This document shows, piece after piece, positions 44,529 through 52,974 of a DNA stretch of 64,000 bases; the first letter of the stretch is position 1, and each line of letters starts with the position of its first letter. Source of the DNA: CAYZJV01 sp964478945 (GTDB lineage Bacteria; Spirochaetota; Spirochaetia; Sphaerochaetales; Sphaerochaetaceae); contig CAYZJV010000001.1 in NCBI GenBank assembly GCA_964478945.1, forward strand, positions 39,329 through 103,328, written 5' to 3'. The notes under the pieces were generated by a model. It was given only the letters and a program-made list of their open reading frames with translations. It had not been told where the DNA came from and did not search any database. Made by a program: the position numbers and the translations under genes.

Positions 44529-46939
44529 CAATGGATGTGAAAGGATTCGTCGTTGCTATCGACGGACCTGCGGGAGTAGGAAAAAGTTCCATAGCAAAGA
44601 TGGTTGCAGATCGTTTGGGGTTCCATTTTCTGAATTCAGGAAATTTCTATAGAGCTATCACCCTCAAAGTGCTCGATATGGACATCGAACCCACCGATGA
44701 AGCTGCCGTGCTTGATGTGGCCAAAGGGATTTCATTGGAAATACGTGAAGGAAGACTATTTTCCGATGGTATCGATGTTGAGGATCGTCTCCATTCGGAC
44801 GCCGTCGATGCGCACGTGGCCCAACATTCGGCCATAGTGGAACTCCGTACGATCGTGAACCGACATCTCAGGAAGCTCGCCGAACATGGGATGAACCTTG
44901 TTGCCGAGGGGAGGGACATCACTACAGTGGTGTTTCCCGAAGCACAGTGCAAGTTTTTTCTCGACGCATCTGTTGAGGTAAGGGCCACCCGTCGGCATGC
45001 ACAGCAGGAAACCGAACTCTCTTACGAAGACTTGGTGCGAAAAATCGCGCAGAGGGATGAGATAGACAGGAACAAGCCGATCGGGGGGCTTAAGGTCGCA
45101 CCCGATGCGATCTATATCGATACGTCGTACTTGACCATAGATCAAGTTTATGACACAGTGTTACGTGCTATATTTACCCGAATTCCGGGTGAAAATAAGG
45201 ATCAGGAGAGAAAAGTGGAAGAAGTGAAGGAAGTGTTGGAAACACAAAACGAACCTCAGCAGAAGGCTGATATGCAGACGATGCTGCAGGAACATTACCT
45301 AAAATCTCTTGATGAAATTGAAGACGGTCAGCTCGTTACCGGTACTGTTGTTCAGGTCAATAACGAGTATGTGTTTGTGGATGTGGGATACAAATCCGAG
45401 GGTAGAATTGCTCACGATGAGTTCTCCACTGTTCCCGCCGTCGGCGACGAAGTCAAGGTCATGATTGTCAACAAGGAAGGGAAGGGCGGCCAGATCGTCA
45501 TTTCCAAGAAACGTGCTGACATCAAGGAACGAACCGAAGTCCTCAAGGAGGCGGCCGACAACCGTACTCCAGTGATGGGCAAGTTCGTGAAGGTCATCAA
45601 GGGAGGCTTTGAAGTCGACCTGGGCAATGAATTCTTGGGATTCTGCCCGTTATCGAAAGCGGATGTGGTCAGGGTCGAGGATCCGGAGACCATGATCGGG
45701 ATTGCCGATTATTTCATCATCGACAAATTCCACACCGGAATGAAATTGAAGAGTGTGGTCTCCCGACGCGAATACCTTGAGAAGAAGATCAAGGAAAACA
45801 AGGAGAAATTCTTCTCCACCGTAAAGATCGGAGATGTGGTTGAAGGAACTGTGAAGAGCTTCACCAGTTTTGGAGCATTCATCGATCTCGGTGGTTTCGA
45901 CGGACTTCTCCATATCAACGATATGAGTTGGGGACATGTCACCAAGCCCAAGGATTTCGTGAAGAAGGGTCAGGTGGTGCAGTTGCGTCTCATCAACATC
46001 GATCCGGTCTCCCAGAAGATCAACCTCTCGCTCAAGCATATGCAGGAAGATCCCTGGAATTCCTTCGAACAACGATATTCCGTGGACGACGTGGTGAAGG
46101 CTCCGGTCACCAAGATCACTACATTCGGTGTATTCATCGAGATCGAACCCGGTATCGAGGGATTGGCCCATATATCGGAACTGTCCTGGACCAAACGCAT
46201 CAACAACCCGAAGGAACTGTTGTCCATCGGTGATGTGGTTGAAGCCAAGATTCTCGGCTATGATCTTGACAAGAAGAGGGTGAGCCTTGGACTCAAACAA
46301 CTTGAGGAAAATCCTTGGGACACCATCGAGGAACGCTATCCCCAGGGCATGACGCTCACCAAGCCGGTGGTCAAGATCACCAACAGCGGTGCGTTCATCA
46401 ACCTTGAGGAGGGCATCGACGGATTCCTCCATATCGACGATATTTCCTGGACCAAGAAAGTAAGGAATATGAACGACTTCTGCAAGGAAGGCGATGTGAT
46501 CGATGTGGTGGTCACCCGTGTCGATTCGAAGACCCGTCATATTCGTCTTGGAGTGAAGCAGCTGGAGGGCAATCCTTGGCAGACACTGCGCCATGACTAT
46601 TCGAAGGGAAGCACAATCAGTGGAGTGGTGAGCAATGTCACCGACTTTGGAGTGTTCGTGCGTGTCCTTGGTGATATCGAGGGCCTCATCTCCAAATACA
46701 ATCTTGTCGGACCCGATGAGCAGTACACCGATGCGGTTCTGACCAAGTTCAAGGTCGGTGATCCAATCACCGCCGCCGTGGTCGAAATCAATCCTTCGAC
46801 TCAGAAATTGAGCTTGTCGATCAAGGAGATGATCCGCAAATCACAGCAATCGGAGATTTCCAAGTACATTCATGACGACGATGGTGATACCTTCACTTTC
46901 GGTGACTTGATGAAATCCCGAGAAAACAATGTGGAATAG
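44525..46939 (+). CDS. cmk-rpsA: Cytidylate kinase fused to ribosomal protein S1
   Basis: Residues 1-225 are a complete CMP kinase (P-loop GPAGVGKSS about 15-23, AEGRDITTVVFP, RRHAQQETELSYEDL), and residues about 265-790 are S1 with six S1/OB repeats (for example GTVVQVNNEYVFVDVGYKSEG, cut as GTVVQVNN...VDVGYKSEG, and GFLHIDDISWTKK). The linker (about 226-260) is Glu/Gln-rich. cmk and rpsA are neighbours in many bacteria and the fused form occurs in Treponema; there is no frameshift or stop. An in-frame GTG with a strong Shine-Dalgarno in the linker could also give free S1. Confidence 0.93.
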   Translation: MTMDVKGFVVAIDGPAGVGKSSIAKMVADRLGFHFLNSGNFYRAITLKVLDMDIEPTDEAAVLDVAKGISLEIREGRLFSDGIDVEDRLHSDAVDAHVAQHSAIVELRTIVNRHLRKLAEHGMNLVAEGRDITTVVFPEAQCKFFLDASVEVRATRRHAQQETELSYEDLVRKIAQRDEIDRNKPIGGLKVAPDAIYIDTSYLTIDQVYDTVLRAIFTRIPGENKDQERKVEEVKEVLETQNEPQQKADMQTMLQEHYLKSLDEIEDGQLVTGTVVQVNNEYVFVDVGYKSEGRIAHDEFSTVPAVGDEVKVMIVNKEGKGGQIVISKKRADIKERTEVLKEAADNRTPVMGKFVKVIKGGFEVDLGNEFLGFCPLSKADVVRVEDPETMIGIADYFIIDKFHTGMKLKSVVSRREYLEKKIKENKEKFFSTVKIGDVVEGTVKSFTSFGAFIDLGGFDGLLHINDMSWGHVTKPKDFVKKGQVVQLRLINIDPVSQKINLSLKHMQEDPWNSFEQRYSVDDVVKAPVTKITTFGVFIEIEPGIEGLAHISELSWTKRINNPKELLSIGDVVEAKILGYDLDKKRVSLGLKQLEENPWDTIEERYPQGMTLTKPVVKITNSGAFINLEEGIDGFLHIDDISWTKKVRNMNDFCKEGDVIDVVVTRVDSKTRHIRLGVKQLEGNPWQTLRHDYSKGSTISGVVSNVTDFGVFVRVLGDIEGLISKYNLVGPDEQYTDAVLTKFKVGDPITAAVVEINPSTQKLSLSIKEMIRKSQQSEISKYIHDDDGDTFTFGDLMKSRENNVE
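45205..45217 (+). promoter_or_regulatory. Internal ribosome binding site and GTG start for free S1
   Basis: GGAG (45205-45208), within AGGAGAG, lies 6 bases before an in-frame GTG (45215-45217, residue 231 of the fusion), exactly at the kinase/S1 junction. Initiation here would give an S1 protein of about 574 residues. TATATT about 45 bp upstream could even be an internal -10 box. Confidence 0.5.
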
Positions 46940-46948
46940 CGGAGCAGT

Positions 46949-47638
46949 ATGATGGCAAAAAAAGAGGAAACGACAGCTTCGGGTAAAATTGCGTCCAATT
47001 TCAATATGTTCCTTATCGCGAAGAAGCGGATCCTGATCGGTATCGCGGTGGCCCTTGTGGTCATCGTGATCGGTTTGTGGATCGGTCTTACGGTCGCGGA
47101 GAATCGTGCCGATTCTCTGCAGCTTTCGATCGACAATCTGCAGGATACCTATTCAGAATGGAATTTCTTGGAGGACAAGACAACCTCCGAAGCTAAGGAA
47201 ATGAAGGACTCCCTTGTCACCGATCTTACCGATCTCGCCGACAAGAGTGGAGATTCGTATCCTGTGCTCAAGGCAACGTATCTGCTCGGACTCATCGCCT
47301 ATGATGGTGGCGAATACGATCAGGCTCTGGCACACTTTTTAGAGGTGGCCAAGAAGGGTGAAGGCACGTATATGGAATCGCTTTCACTCTACAATGCCGG
47401 TGTGGTCAGTGAGCAGCTTGGAAATACAGACAAGGCTCTGGAGTACTACCAGACTATCTACGACACGTTCGGTTCGGACGCCGCGGAATCGGCAAAGGCC
47501 CTTTTCAGTGTGGCACGTTTGCAGGAAGCGAAAGGTGATGTCGAACTGGCAAGGGCTGTGTTGCAGCAGCTTGCCGACGAGTTCCCGTCATCCGAATATG
47601 CAAAATTGGCCCAGACCCGTCTCGTGACACTCAGATAG
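46949..47638 (+). CDS. Membrane-anchored TPR protein (YfgM-like)
   Basis: Function unknown. The 229-residue protein has a basic N-terminal tail, one transmembrane helix (about 28-48) and a periplasmic region with a short coiled coil followed by about three tetratricopeptide-like repeats (for example LLGLIAYDGGEYDQALAHF and LYNAGVVSEQLGNTDKALEY). The layout matches YfgM-type Sec-associated chaperone-like proteins, which is a structural analogy only. Ten base pairs after cmk-rpsA, so probably cotranscribed. Confidence 0.75.
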   Translation: MMAKKEETTASGKIASNFNMFLIAKKRILIGIAVALVVIVIGLWIGLTVAENRADSLQLSIDNLQDTYSEWNFLEDKTTSEAKEMKDSLVTDLTDLADKSGDSYPVLKATYLLGLIAYDGGEYDQALAHFLEVAKKGEGTYMESLSLYNAGVVSEQLGNTDKALEYYQTIYDTFGSDAAESAKALFSVARLQEAKGDVELARAVLQQLADEFPSSEYAKLAQTRLVTLR

Positions 47639-47648
47639 TTGAAGGATA

Positions 47649-47665
47649 CCTCCATGGCGGAGGAG
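47649..47665 (+). promoter_or_regulatory. Hairpin masking the lipoprotein Shine-Dalgarno
   Basis: CCTCC (47649-47653) pairs perfectly with GGAGG (47659-47663) across the loop ATGGC. GGAGG is the Shine-Dalgarno (GGAGGAG) for the ATG at 47671. The stem starts 11 bp after the TPR gene stop, so a terminating ribosome could open it (translational coupling). Confidence 0.5.
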
Positions 47666-47670
47666 TATGC

Positions 47671-48609
47671 ATGAAGAGATGTTGGCGCAAAGGTAAGTTT
47701 CTACCTATCATCGTGCTGGCATCTCTTTTTCTGTTCATTGGTTGTGGCATTCCGACATATCTCAGTCTTGATTCCGACATCACCATTGTAAAACATACTG
47801 ATGGAACGGCAGGTGCGAATATCACTGTCGCACCAACGGCCTCCGCCAAATTCACCGAATATTTCGGAGCAGGGGAGGGTCCCTCCCTGAAACTGTTCTA
47901 CGTGTTGTCTACCTATGAAACTGTAGATTCTCCCATCACAGATATCGACGGTACAAATTACCGGCTGAATATTGTCGATGACACCTTTAGAAGCCTTTAT
48001 AGGAACAACGGCAACGGAAGACAATGGTCACCTGAAAGTACCTCAGCTTCCGATCCGGTGGCACCCGGGTTCTTCATCTATACCGACAATAAGGACAATC
48101 TCAGGGAATCCTCTTCCTTCAGACCGGATGATCTTGTCTCAGAACCTGCGGGAATACTGGTGGGAACATTCGCCGGAAGCATCACTAAAAATGATTCAGA
48201 TAAAAGTGCGTATGTATTCGGATCTTCTCCCGATATGGATCTCACCATACCGAACTCCAGTTTTTCCTTCACACTCTCCACGGAATCGATCACACCACCG
48301 TCAGGTTCTTCATTTCCAGTGGATGCAGTGCCTTCCCATCTGGTGAAACTCGAGACAAATGAGAGTTCACCAAGAATCCTCTATTTAACCGATTATAAGA
48401 AGAATCCTTTCGTTGACACCTTATCGTGGACCGGAACGAATTTCTCCGACCAATACTTGGAGGAGGATGGGTATTTCTACGAAAATATCGCCGAATCCTA
48501 CACAAGTCCCTTGTATCTGCATATTTGGGCTGCCGTCTATGCAAACGGGGAGTACTTCACCAACATCTACTGGTCGGACCTGGAATATTTGGGAAGCATA
48601 CCATTGTAA
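47671..48609 (+). CDS. Putative lipoprotein of unknown function
   Basis: A signal peptide with basic head (MKRCWRKGKFLP), hydrophobic core and lipobox LFIGC predicts lipidation at Cys 25. The 312-residue mature part is Ser/Thr/Asp/Tyr-rich with no motif I recognise; many short hydrophobic strands suggest a beta-sandwich exposed at the cell envelope. It ends 70 bp before mazG. Base composition is slightly more AT-rich than its neighbours. The TPR gene upstream is membrane-anchored too, so the pair may act in the envelope, which is conjecture. Confidence 0.75.
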   Translation: MKRCWRKGKFLPIIVLASLFLFIGCGIPTYLSLDSDITIVKHTDGTAGANITVAPTASAKFTEYFGAGEGPSLKLFYVLSTYETVDSPITDIDGTNYRLNIVDDTFRSLYRNNGNGRQWSPESTSASDPVAPGFFIYTDNKDNLRESSSFRPDDLVSEPAGILVGTFAGSITKNDSDKSAYVFGSSPDMDLTIPNSSFSFTLSTESITPPSGSSFPVDAVPSHLVKLETNESSPRILYLTDYKKNPFVDTLSWTGTNFSDQYLEEDGYFYENIAESYTSPLYLHIWAAVYANGEYFTNIYWSDLEYLGSIPL

Positions 48610-48632
48610 TGGCAACTTCCCAAAAAAATGTA

Positions 48633-48638
48633 TATAAT
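48633..48638 (+). promoter_or_regulatory. Predicted -10 of mazG
   Basis: A perfect TATAAT in an AT-rich stretch after the lipoprotein gene, about 40 bp before the mazG ATG. The best -35 at 17 bp (TGGCAA) is weak. Confidence 0.4.
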
Positions 48639-48679
48639 GTATATTCTGTAAACTAGAAACCATCAAGGAGCATATTGGC

Positions 48680-49507
48680 ATGATCGACTACCAACACAAG
48701 GATGCTGAACAGTTCACTGAAGCTGTGGAGAACCTGTACCATATACTCACGATGCTGCGCAGTCCCGAGGGTTGTCCCTGGGATCGTGAACAGACTCCTG
48801 CCGATGTTTCGCGGGCCTTGCTCGATGAAACCTATGAATACATTGATGCACTTGGAGAAAAGGATCTCACATCCTGCGAGGAAGAGATCGGTGATGTGCT
48901 GCTCAATGCGTTCATGATCACCAGGATCCACGAGGAAGCCGGGGATTTCACTCCCGTCGAGGCGATCAACGCCGTTTGTGCGAAATTGGTCAGACGCCAT
49001 CCCCACGTCTTCGGTGAGGAGACGGCCAAGGACAGTTCACAGGTACTCGATCTATGGAATTCGATAAAGGAAAACGTTGAAGGCAAGAAATCACATGATG
49101 AGGATTTCTTCAGCCGTGTCCCCAAATCGCTTCCCAAACTTGAAGAGGCCTGGGAAATTCAAAAAAAGATGCGCAAGGTGGGTTTCGATTGGCCCGATAT
49201 CGAAGGTGTGCTTGATAAGGTCGAAGAAGAACGATTGGAGTTGGTGCAAGCCATCGGGAATCGCGAACAAGATCCTTCACATGTCGAAGAGGAGCTTGGG
49301 GATTTGCTGTTCGCGATTGTGAATCTCGCCCGTTATTTGAAGATCAGTCCATCGGTTGCACTCCACAAGAGCAATATGAAGGTGAAGAGACGATTCAACA
49401 CACTTGCAAAGCGCGGAAATGAACGCGATATCCCACTCTCATGGGAACATGTGGATACTCTGAATGAAATTTGGGAAGAGATCAAGTCCGAGGAAAAATT
49501 GGACTGA
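48680..49507 (+). CDS. mazG: Nucleoside triphosphate pyrophosphohydrolase MazG
   Basis: House-cleaning hydrolase that converts non-canonical or excess NTPs to NMPs. The 275-residue protein has two MazG domains in tandem: the first (about 15-110) with RSPEGCPWDREQTP and the EE..E..D helices (EEEIGDVL), the second (about 150-240) with EEELGDLLFAIVNLARYL. AAGGAG precedes the ATG. Confidence 0.95.
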   Translation: MIDYQHKDAEQFTEAVENLYHILTMLRSPEGCPWDREQTPADVSRALLDETYEYIDALGEKDLTSCEEEIGDVLLNAFMITRIHEEAGDFTPVEAINAVCAKLVRRHPHVFGEETAKDSSQVLDLWNSIKENVEGKKSHDEDFFSRVPKSLPKLEEAWEIQKKMRKVGFDWPDIEGVLDKVEEERLELVQAIGNREQDPSHVEEELGDLLFAIVNLARYLKISPSVALHKSNMKVKRRFNTLAKRGNERDIPLSWEHVDTLNEIWEEIKSEEKLD

Positions 49508-49519
49508 TTTCCCCTCATA

Positions 49520-49548
49520 TTGCCCACCTTCATACAAAGTGGTATCAT
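49520..49548 (+). promoter_or_regulatory. Predicted promoter of the BusR-like gene
   Basis: TTGCCC (49520-49525), a 17-bp spacer and TATCAT (49543-49548) predict a start near 49555, four bases before the ATG. An overlapping TACAAT (49548-49553) is an alternative -10 that would start at the ATG itself. No Shine-Dalgarno sequence is present. Confidence 0.4.
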
Positions 49549-49558
49549 ACAATTCATC

Positions 49559-50212
49559 ATGACGCAGGAAATCGAGGCAATCCACAGTAAGAAAGGTCGT
49601 AAACGCGAAGGTTTGGCCACGTATGCGAAGGTTGCCATCGATATCGCCAACAGGATATCCAATGGGGAGATTCCCGAAGGAAAGCGACTCTCGGGACGAT
49701 CGATCATGTCCTCCGAATATGGAGTGTCTCCTGAAACCATTCGAAGGTCATTTTCCCTTCTTGAGGAGATGCATGTCGTGGAAGTGCTGCAAAACAGCGG
49801 AGTGCGGGTAACATCGCGCGAAAATGCACGCAAGTACCTCTCCAAACACGGCAACCGCAATGAAACGAAGGTATTGCTCTCCAAATTGAGATCACTTGTC
49901 GACGAACATGAGAAGATTGAACGGGAATTGTTCGAAGTCGTACGACATCTGGTTGACCTCAACGAACGTTTTGCCAGCAGCAATCCCTTTTATACCTATG
50001 AATGCACGGTGTCGGAACATTCTTCCGTAATTGGGAAGACTTTGGGTGAATTGTCTTTTTGGCAACAGACCCATGCCACGGTGATCGCGATTAGACGTGA
50101 TGCTTCGATCACCCTTTCCCCTGGTCCCCAATTCTCCCTCAAGGAACTCGATGTCCTGGTGCTCGTGGGTAACCAGGAGACCCGGGAAACTGTCGAATCA
50201 TTCATCAATTAA
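49559..50212 (+). CDS. GntR-type winged helix + RCK_C regulator (BusR-like)
   Basis: The 217-residue protein has a GntR winged helix (about 18-85, IPEGKRLSGRSIMSSEYGVS with SPETIRRSF as recognition helix), a coiled coil (about 105-135) and a C-terminal RCK_C/TrkA_C domain (about 145-217, IGKTLGELSFWQQT). This is the architecture of BusR, a tetrameric repressor of osmolyte uptake in lactic acid bacteria that binds c-di-AMP through RCK_C. Ligand and target here are inferred. The start at 49559 is forced: the next Met is inside the winged helix. It lies 280 bp upstream of the peptide transporter operon, its likely target. Confidence 0.8.
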   Translation: MTQEIEAIHSKKGRKREGLATYAKVAIDIANRISNGEIPEGKRLSGRSIMSSEYGVSPETIRRSFSLLEEMHVVEVLQNSGVRVTSRENARKYLSKHGNRNETKVLLSKLRSLVDEHEKIERELFEVVRHLVDLNERFASSNPFYTYECTVSEHSSVIGKTLGELSFWQQTHATVIAIRRDASITLSPGPQFSLKELDVLVLVGNQETRETVESFIN

Positions 50213-50313
50213 CGCAGTATTGTCCCCATAAAATAGTAATAATATCACATTTGCACTATGAAAATATTGCTATATTGTTATATATATTATAGTTATGTCA
50301 TATATCACTACCC

Positions 50314-50356
50314 TTGACAAACCGACAATCCCTATAGTTTAATTAAGTTGTCGGTT
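50314..50356 (+). promoter_or_regulatory. Promoter with perfect inverted-repeat operator
   Basis: TTGACA (50314-50319), an 18-bp spacer and TTTAAT (50338-50343). The perfect 9-bp inverted repeat AACCGACAA (50320-50328) / TTGTCGGTT (50348-50356), separated by 19 bp, brackets the -10 and covers the predicted start at 50350. It is well placed for repression, most simply by the adjacent BusR-like protein. The 100 bp before it (50213-50313) is strongly AT-rich without other named sites. Confidence 0.6.
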
Positions 50357-50491
50357 ACAGGCAGTCCATCACGTACATTTTAGCGCCACGATGAGCGTGG
50401 ACAATATGTGGGGCTACCGGTGTCGAAAATTGGAAACCGACTCCGGCACTCTCGCCTGCAATCGTAAAAAATCACAGTTCTAGGAGGAATT
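50350..50491 (+). promoter_or_regulatory. Structured 5' leader of the peptide transporter operon
   Basis: The predicted 142-nt leader can form CCACG/CGTGG (50386-50390/50396-50400) and a stem CCGG-T-GTCG (50417-50425) / CGAC-T-CCGG (50438-50446), enclosed by CAGGC/GCCTG (50358-50362/50454-50458). Alternatively the first seven transcribed bases GTCGGTT (50350-50356) pair with AACCGAC (50435-50441), which excludes the other stems. It ends in TAGGAGGAATT before the ATG. I do not recognise it as a known riboswitch class. Confidence 0.45.
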
Positions 50492-52009
50492 ATGAGACGT
50501 ATTACAAGTATCATGCTTCTTCTCCTGATCATAGCGATGCCAATGGTATTCGCAGGAGGAGATAAGGAAGCGGCAGCAGCTACCGAGGAAAAAGTCATCA
50601 GGGTGGCCGAACAGGTTCCCGGACTTATTACCCCAGGAGTATGGGATGGCCAGGCTTTCTCGATGAATTCGTCAATATACGAGTATTTGATTGAAATCAA
50701 TGCCAAGACCGGTGCCATCGATCCACTTTTGGCAACCAGTTGGGAAAGTGAAGATGGGAAGACTTGGACTTTCAAACTTCGTGATGATGTGACATTCCAT
50801 GATGGTTCGAAGTTTACTTCCGAGGATGTGAAATTCACAATCGAAAGAACCCAGGATCCCGATGTTGGACATCTGCAACGACAGGATTTCTCCATTGTCG
50901 AGTCCATTGAAACACCCGATGACTATACCGTGGTGATGCATCTTTCGGATTCTTACCCAACCTTCATCTATCGTTTGACCGACTACAACATGATGATGCT
51001 TTCCAGTGAATATGATTATGCTTCATTGGGAGAATCCAAACCAATGGGTACCGGTCCATTCAAGATGCAGCAGTTGATCCCCAAGGAGTCCGCTGCATTG
51101 GTGAAAAACACGGATTACTGGGCTGAAGGTCTTCCCAAGGTCGACAGATTGCTGATCTACTTCGTCGCCGATATCGATGCAAGCATCTCCATGCTGGAAT
51201 CCGGCCGGGTTGACGTGGTTCCGTTCGTCACCCCAACCATCAAAAATCGTTTGGAGAAGACAGAAGGCATTTCGATCGTCACTCCTTATCAGGAACACCG
51301 TTTCATCGCCATGATCACCGATATGGAACCGTTTGATGACAATCGTGTCCGTCTTGCACTGAAATATGCGATGGATCCTGAAGTGATTGCACGCAGTGTT
51401 GCCCAGACCGAGCTCGGAAATGGAGTCTTCTACAATGAGAGTCCGATCATCAGCGGACTTGTCCAACACAAGGATATTCCTTTCCGTGGAAGAGATATTG
51501 AGAAAGCCAAGGAATTGCTCGCCGAAGCCGGCTATCCCAACGGGGTCTCGGTGCCTCTCACCTATGCATCGGATCATCCATACGGCAAGGAACTCGCACA
51601 GACGATACAGGAATTGGCTGCTCCCGCAGGTTTCGATATCGAACTCAAGGGATATACCCGTGATGTGTATCTCTCGCAGTACTGGATGAATGTACCTTTC
51701 TCCATCACTGGATGGGGTGTCAGAATCGACCCCTACATGATGCTCTCCCTTGCCTTCAAGGGTGGAGGCCCATGGAACGAGTCTCATATCGACAATGCGA
51801 GAGTCAACGAGCTTATTGAGATGATTTCTTCTGAAAATGATGCGGATACGCGTATGGCCTACTATCATGAATTGCAGGACATTTTCTATGAAGAAGGTTC
51901 GATAATCAATGTGGAAGTACCGTTGTTGATAGCGGTAAACGACCGTGTGGTGAACTATAGCCACCCTGTGTCCCAGATTCCACAATACAAATACATGGAT
52001 GTCAAATGA
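50492..52009 (+). CDS. Peptide-type ABC transporter substrate-binding protein
   Basis: Solute-binding protein of the family 5 (OppA/DppA) type. A signal peptide ends in VFA before GGDKEA (about residue 21), a mature N-terminus common in Sphaerochaeta. The 505-residue protein has the family landmarks LLATSWESEDGKTWTFKLR, FTSEDVKFTIERT and MGTGPFKM. It could bind peptides, but family 5 proteins also carry sugars, nickel or other ligands. A strong AGGAGG precedes the ATG. First gene of the operon; the stop overlaps the permease start by 4 bp. Confidence 0.9.
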   Translation: MRRITSIMLLLLIIAMPMVFAGGDKEAAAATEEKVIRVAEQVPGLITPGVWDGQAFSMNSSIYEYLIEINAKTGAIDPLLATSWESEDGKTWTFKLRDDVTFHDGSKFTSEDVKFTIERTQDPDVGHLQRQDFSIVESIETPDDYTVVMHLSDSYPTFIYRLTDYNMMMLSSEYDYASLGESKPMGTGPFKMQQLIPKESAALVKNTDYWAEGLPKVDRLLIYFVADIDASISMLESGRVDVVPFVTPTIKNRLEKTEGISIVTPYQEHRFIAMITDMEPFDDNRVRLALKYAMDPEVIARSVAQTELGNGVFYNESPIISGLVQHKDIPFRGRDIEKAKELLAEAGYPNGVSVPLTYASDHPYGKELAQTIQELAAPAGFDIELKGYTRDVYLSQYWMNVPFSITGWGVRIDPYMMLSLAFKGGGPWNESHIDNARVNELIEMISSENDADTRMAYYHELQDIFYEEGSIINVEVPLLIAVNDRVVNYSHPVSQIPQYKYMDVK

Positions 52010-52974
52010 ATAGAACACTGAGTATTCTTGTTCGTAGACTGGGGTCGCTTCTTGCGACCCTGGTCGTCATGTCGTTCGTGATCTTCATGCTGGTAGAGAT
52101 CATGCCGGGAGATGTAGCCCAGATGATTTTGGGCCAAAGTGCCACCGAAGAATCGGTCGCTGCATTGAGGGAGGCTCGTGGACTTGATGATCCCGTACTG
52201 CAGCGGTATGGCCGCTGGATCAAAGGTGTGGTGGTCGGCGACTTGGGCGAAAGTATCTACATGCAAGGTGTTGCGATCAATTCGATTCTATGGAGACGGG
52301 TGGGACACTCACTCATACTCGCATTGACCGCATTCATCATGTTCGTACCACTATCGATCTTCTTCGGAGTGCTTGCCGGGGTGAAGGAAAAGAAGCCGAC
52401 CGATTCGATCGTCTCATTCCTCGGCCTCGCGACCATGGCATTGCCCGAGTTTGTTTCAGGAGTGTTCCTCATCACCATCTTCGCCGTTCAACTCAATTGG
52501 TTCCCGATTGTGAGCGTCATACCCATAGGTGAGAGTCTTTGGAACAATCTCAACATTCTCATCCTCCCTGCCCTTTCCATCACGTTCGTGATGTTCGGGT
52601 ATGTCTCGAGGATGCAACGATCTTCGATGATCATGGTGATGAATTCCGACTACATAAGAGCGGCAATCCTCAAAGGTATGCCACGAAAATATGTGATATT
52701 CCGACATGCCTTGAAAAATGCGCTGCTTCCCACCATCACCATCATAGGGATGAACATGGGTTGGTTGTTCGGAGGTCTGGTCGTAGTAGAAACCTTGTTC
52801 GGATATCCTGGAATGGGATCCTTGTTGATGACTGCGATCAAGACACGCGATGTGCCGCTCATTGAAGCGTGTGTGCTGCTGATCACGGTAATTTACTCGC
52901 TATCCACTATGATCACCGACATCATGTACAGTTATCTGAATCCAAGGATCAGATTCCAAGGAGGTCAGCGATGA
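52006..52974 (+). CDS. ABC transporter permease, DppB/OppB type
   Basis: First membrane subunit. The 322-residue protein has six transmembrane helices and the EAA-like coupling motif before the last helices (RAAILKGMPRKYVIFRHALKN, in two parts: RAAILKGMPRK and FRHALKN). The N-terminal LVRRLGSLLATLVVMSFVIF helix is typical of OppB. Coupled to its neighbours by ATGA-type overlaps. Confidence 0.92.
   Translation: MNRTLSILVRRLGSLLATLVVMSFVIFMLVEIMPGDVAQMILGQSATEESVAALREARGLDDPVLQRYGRWIKGVVVGDLGESIYMQGVAINSILWRRVGHSLILALTAFIMFVPLSIFFGVLAGVKEKKPTDSIVSFLGLATMALPEFVSGVFLITIFAVQLNWFPIVSVIPIGESLWNNLNILILPALSITFVMFGYVSRMQRSSMIMVMNSDYIRAAILKGMPRKYVIFRHALKNALLPTITIIGMNMGWLFGGLVVVETLFGYPGMGSLLMTAIKTRDVPLIEACVLLITVIYSLSTMITDIMYSYLNPRIRFQGGQR

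Noticed and set aside
50350..50491. T-box or known metabolite riboswitch
   Set aside because: No T-box sequence, no specifier-loop arrangement and no signature of the common riboswitch classes was found, so it is listed only as an unassigned structured leader.
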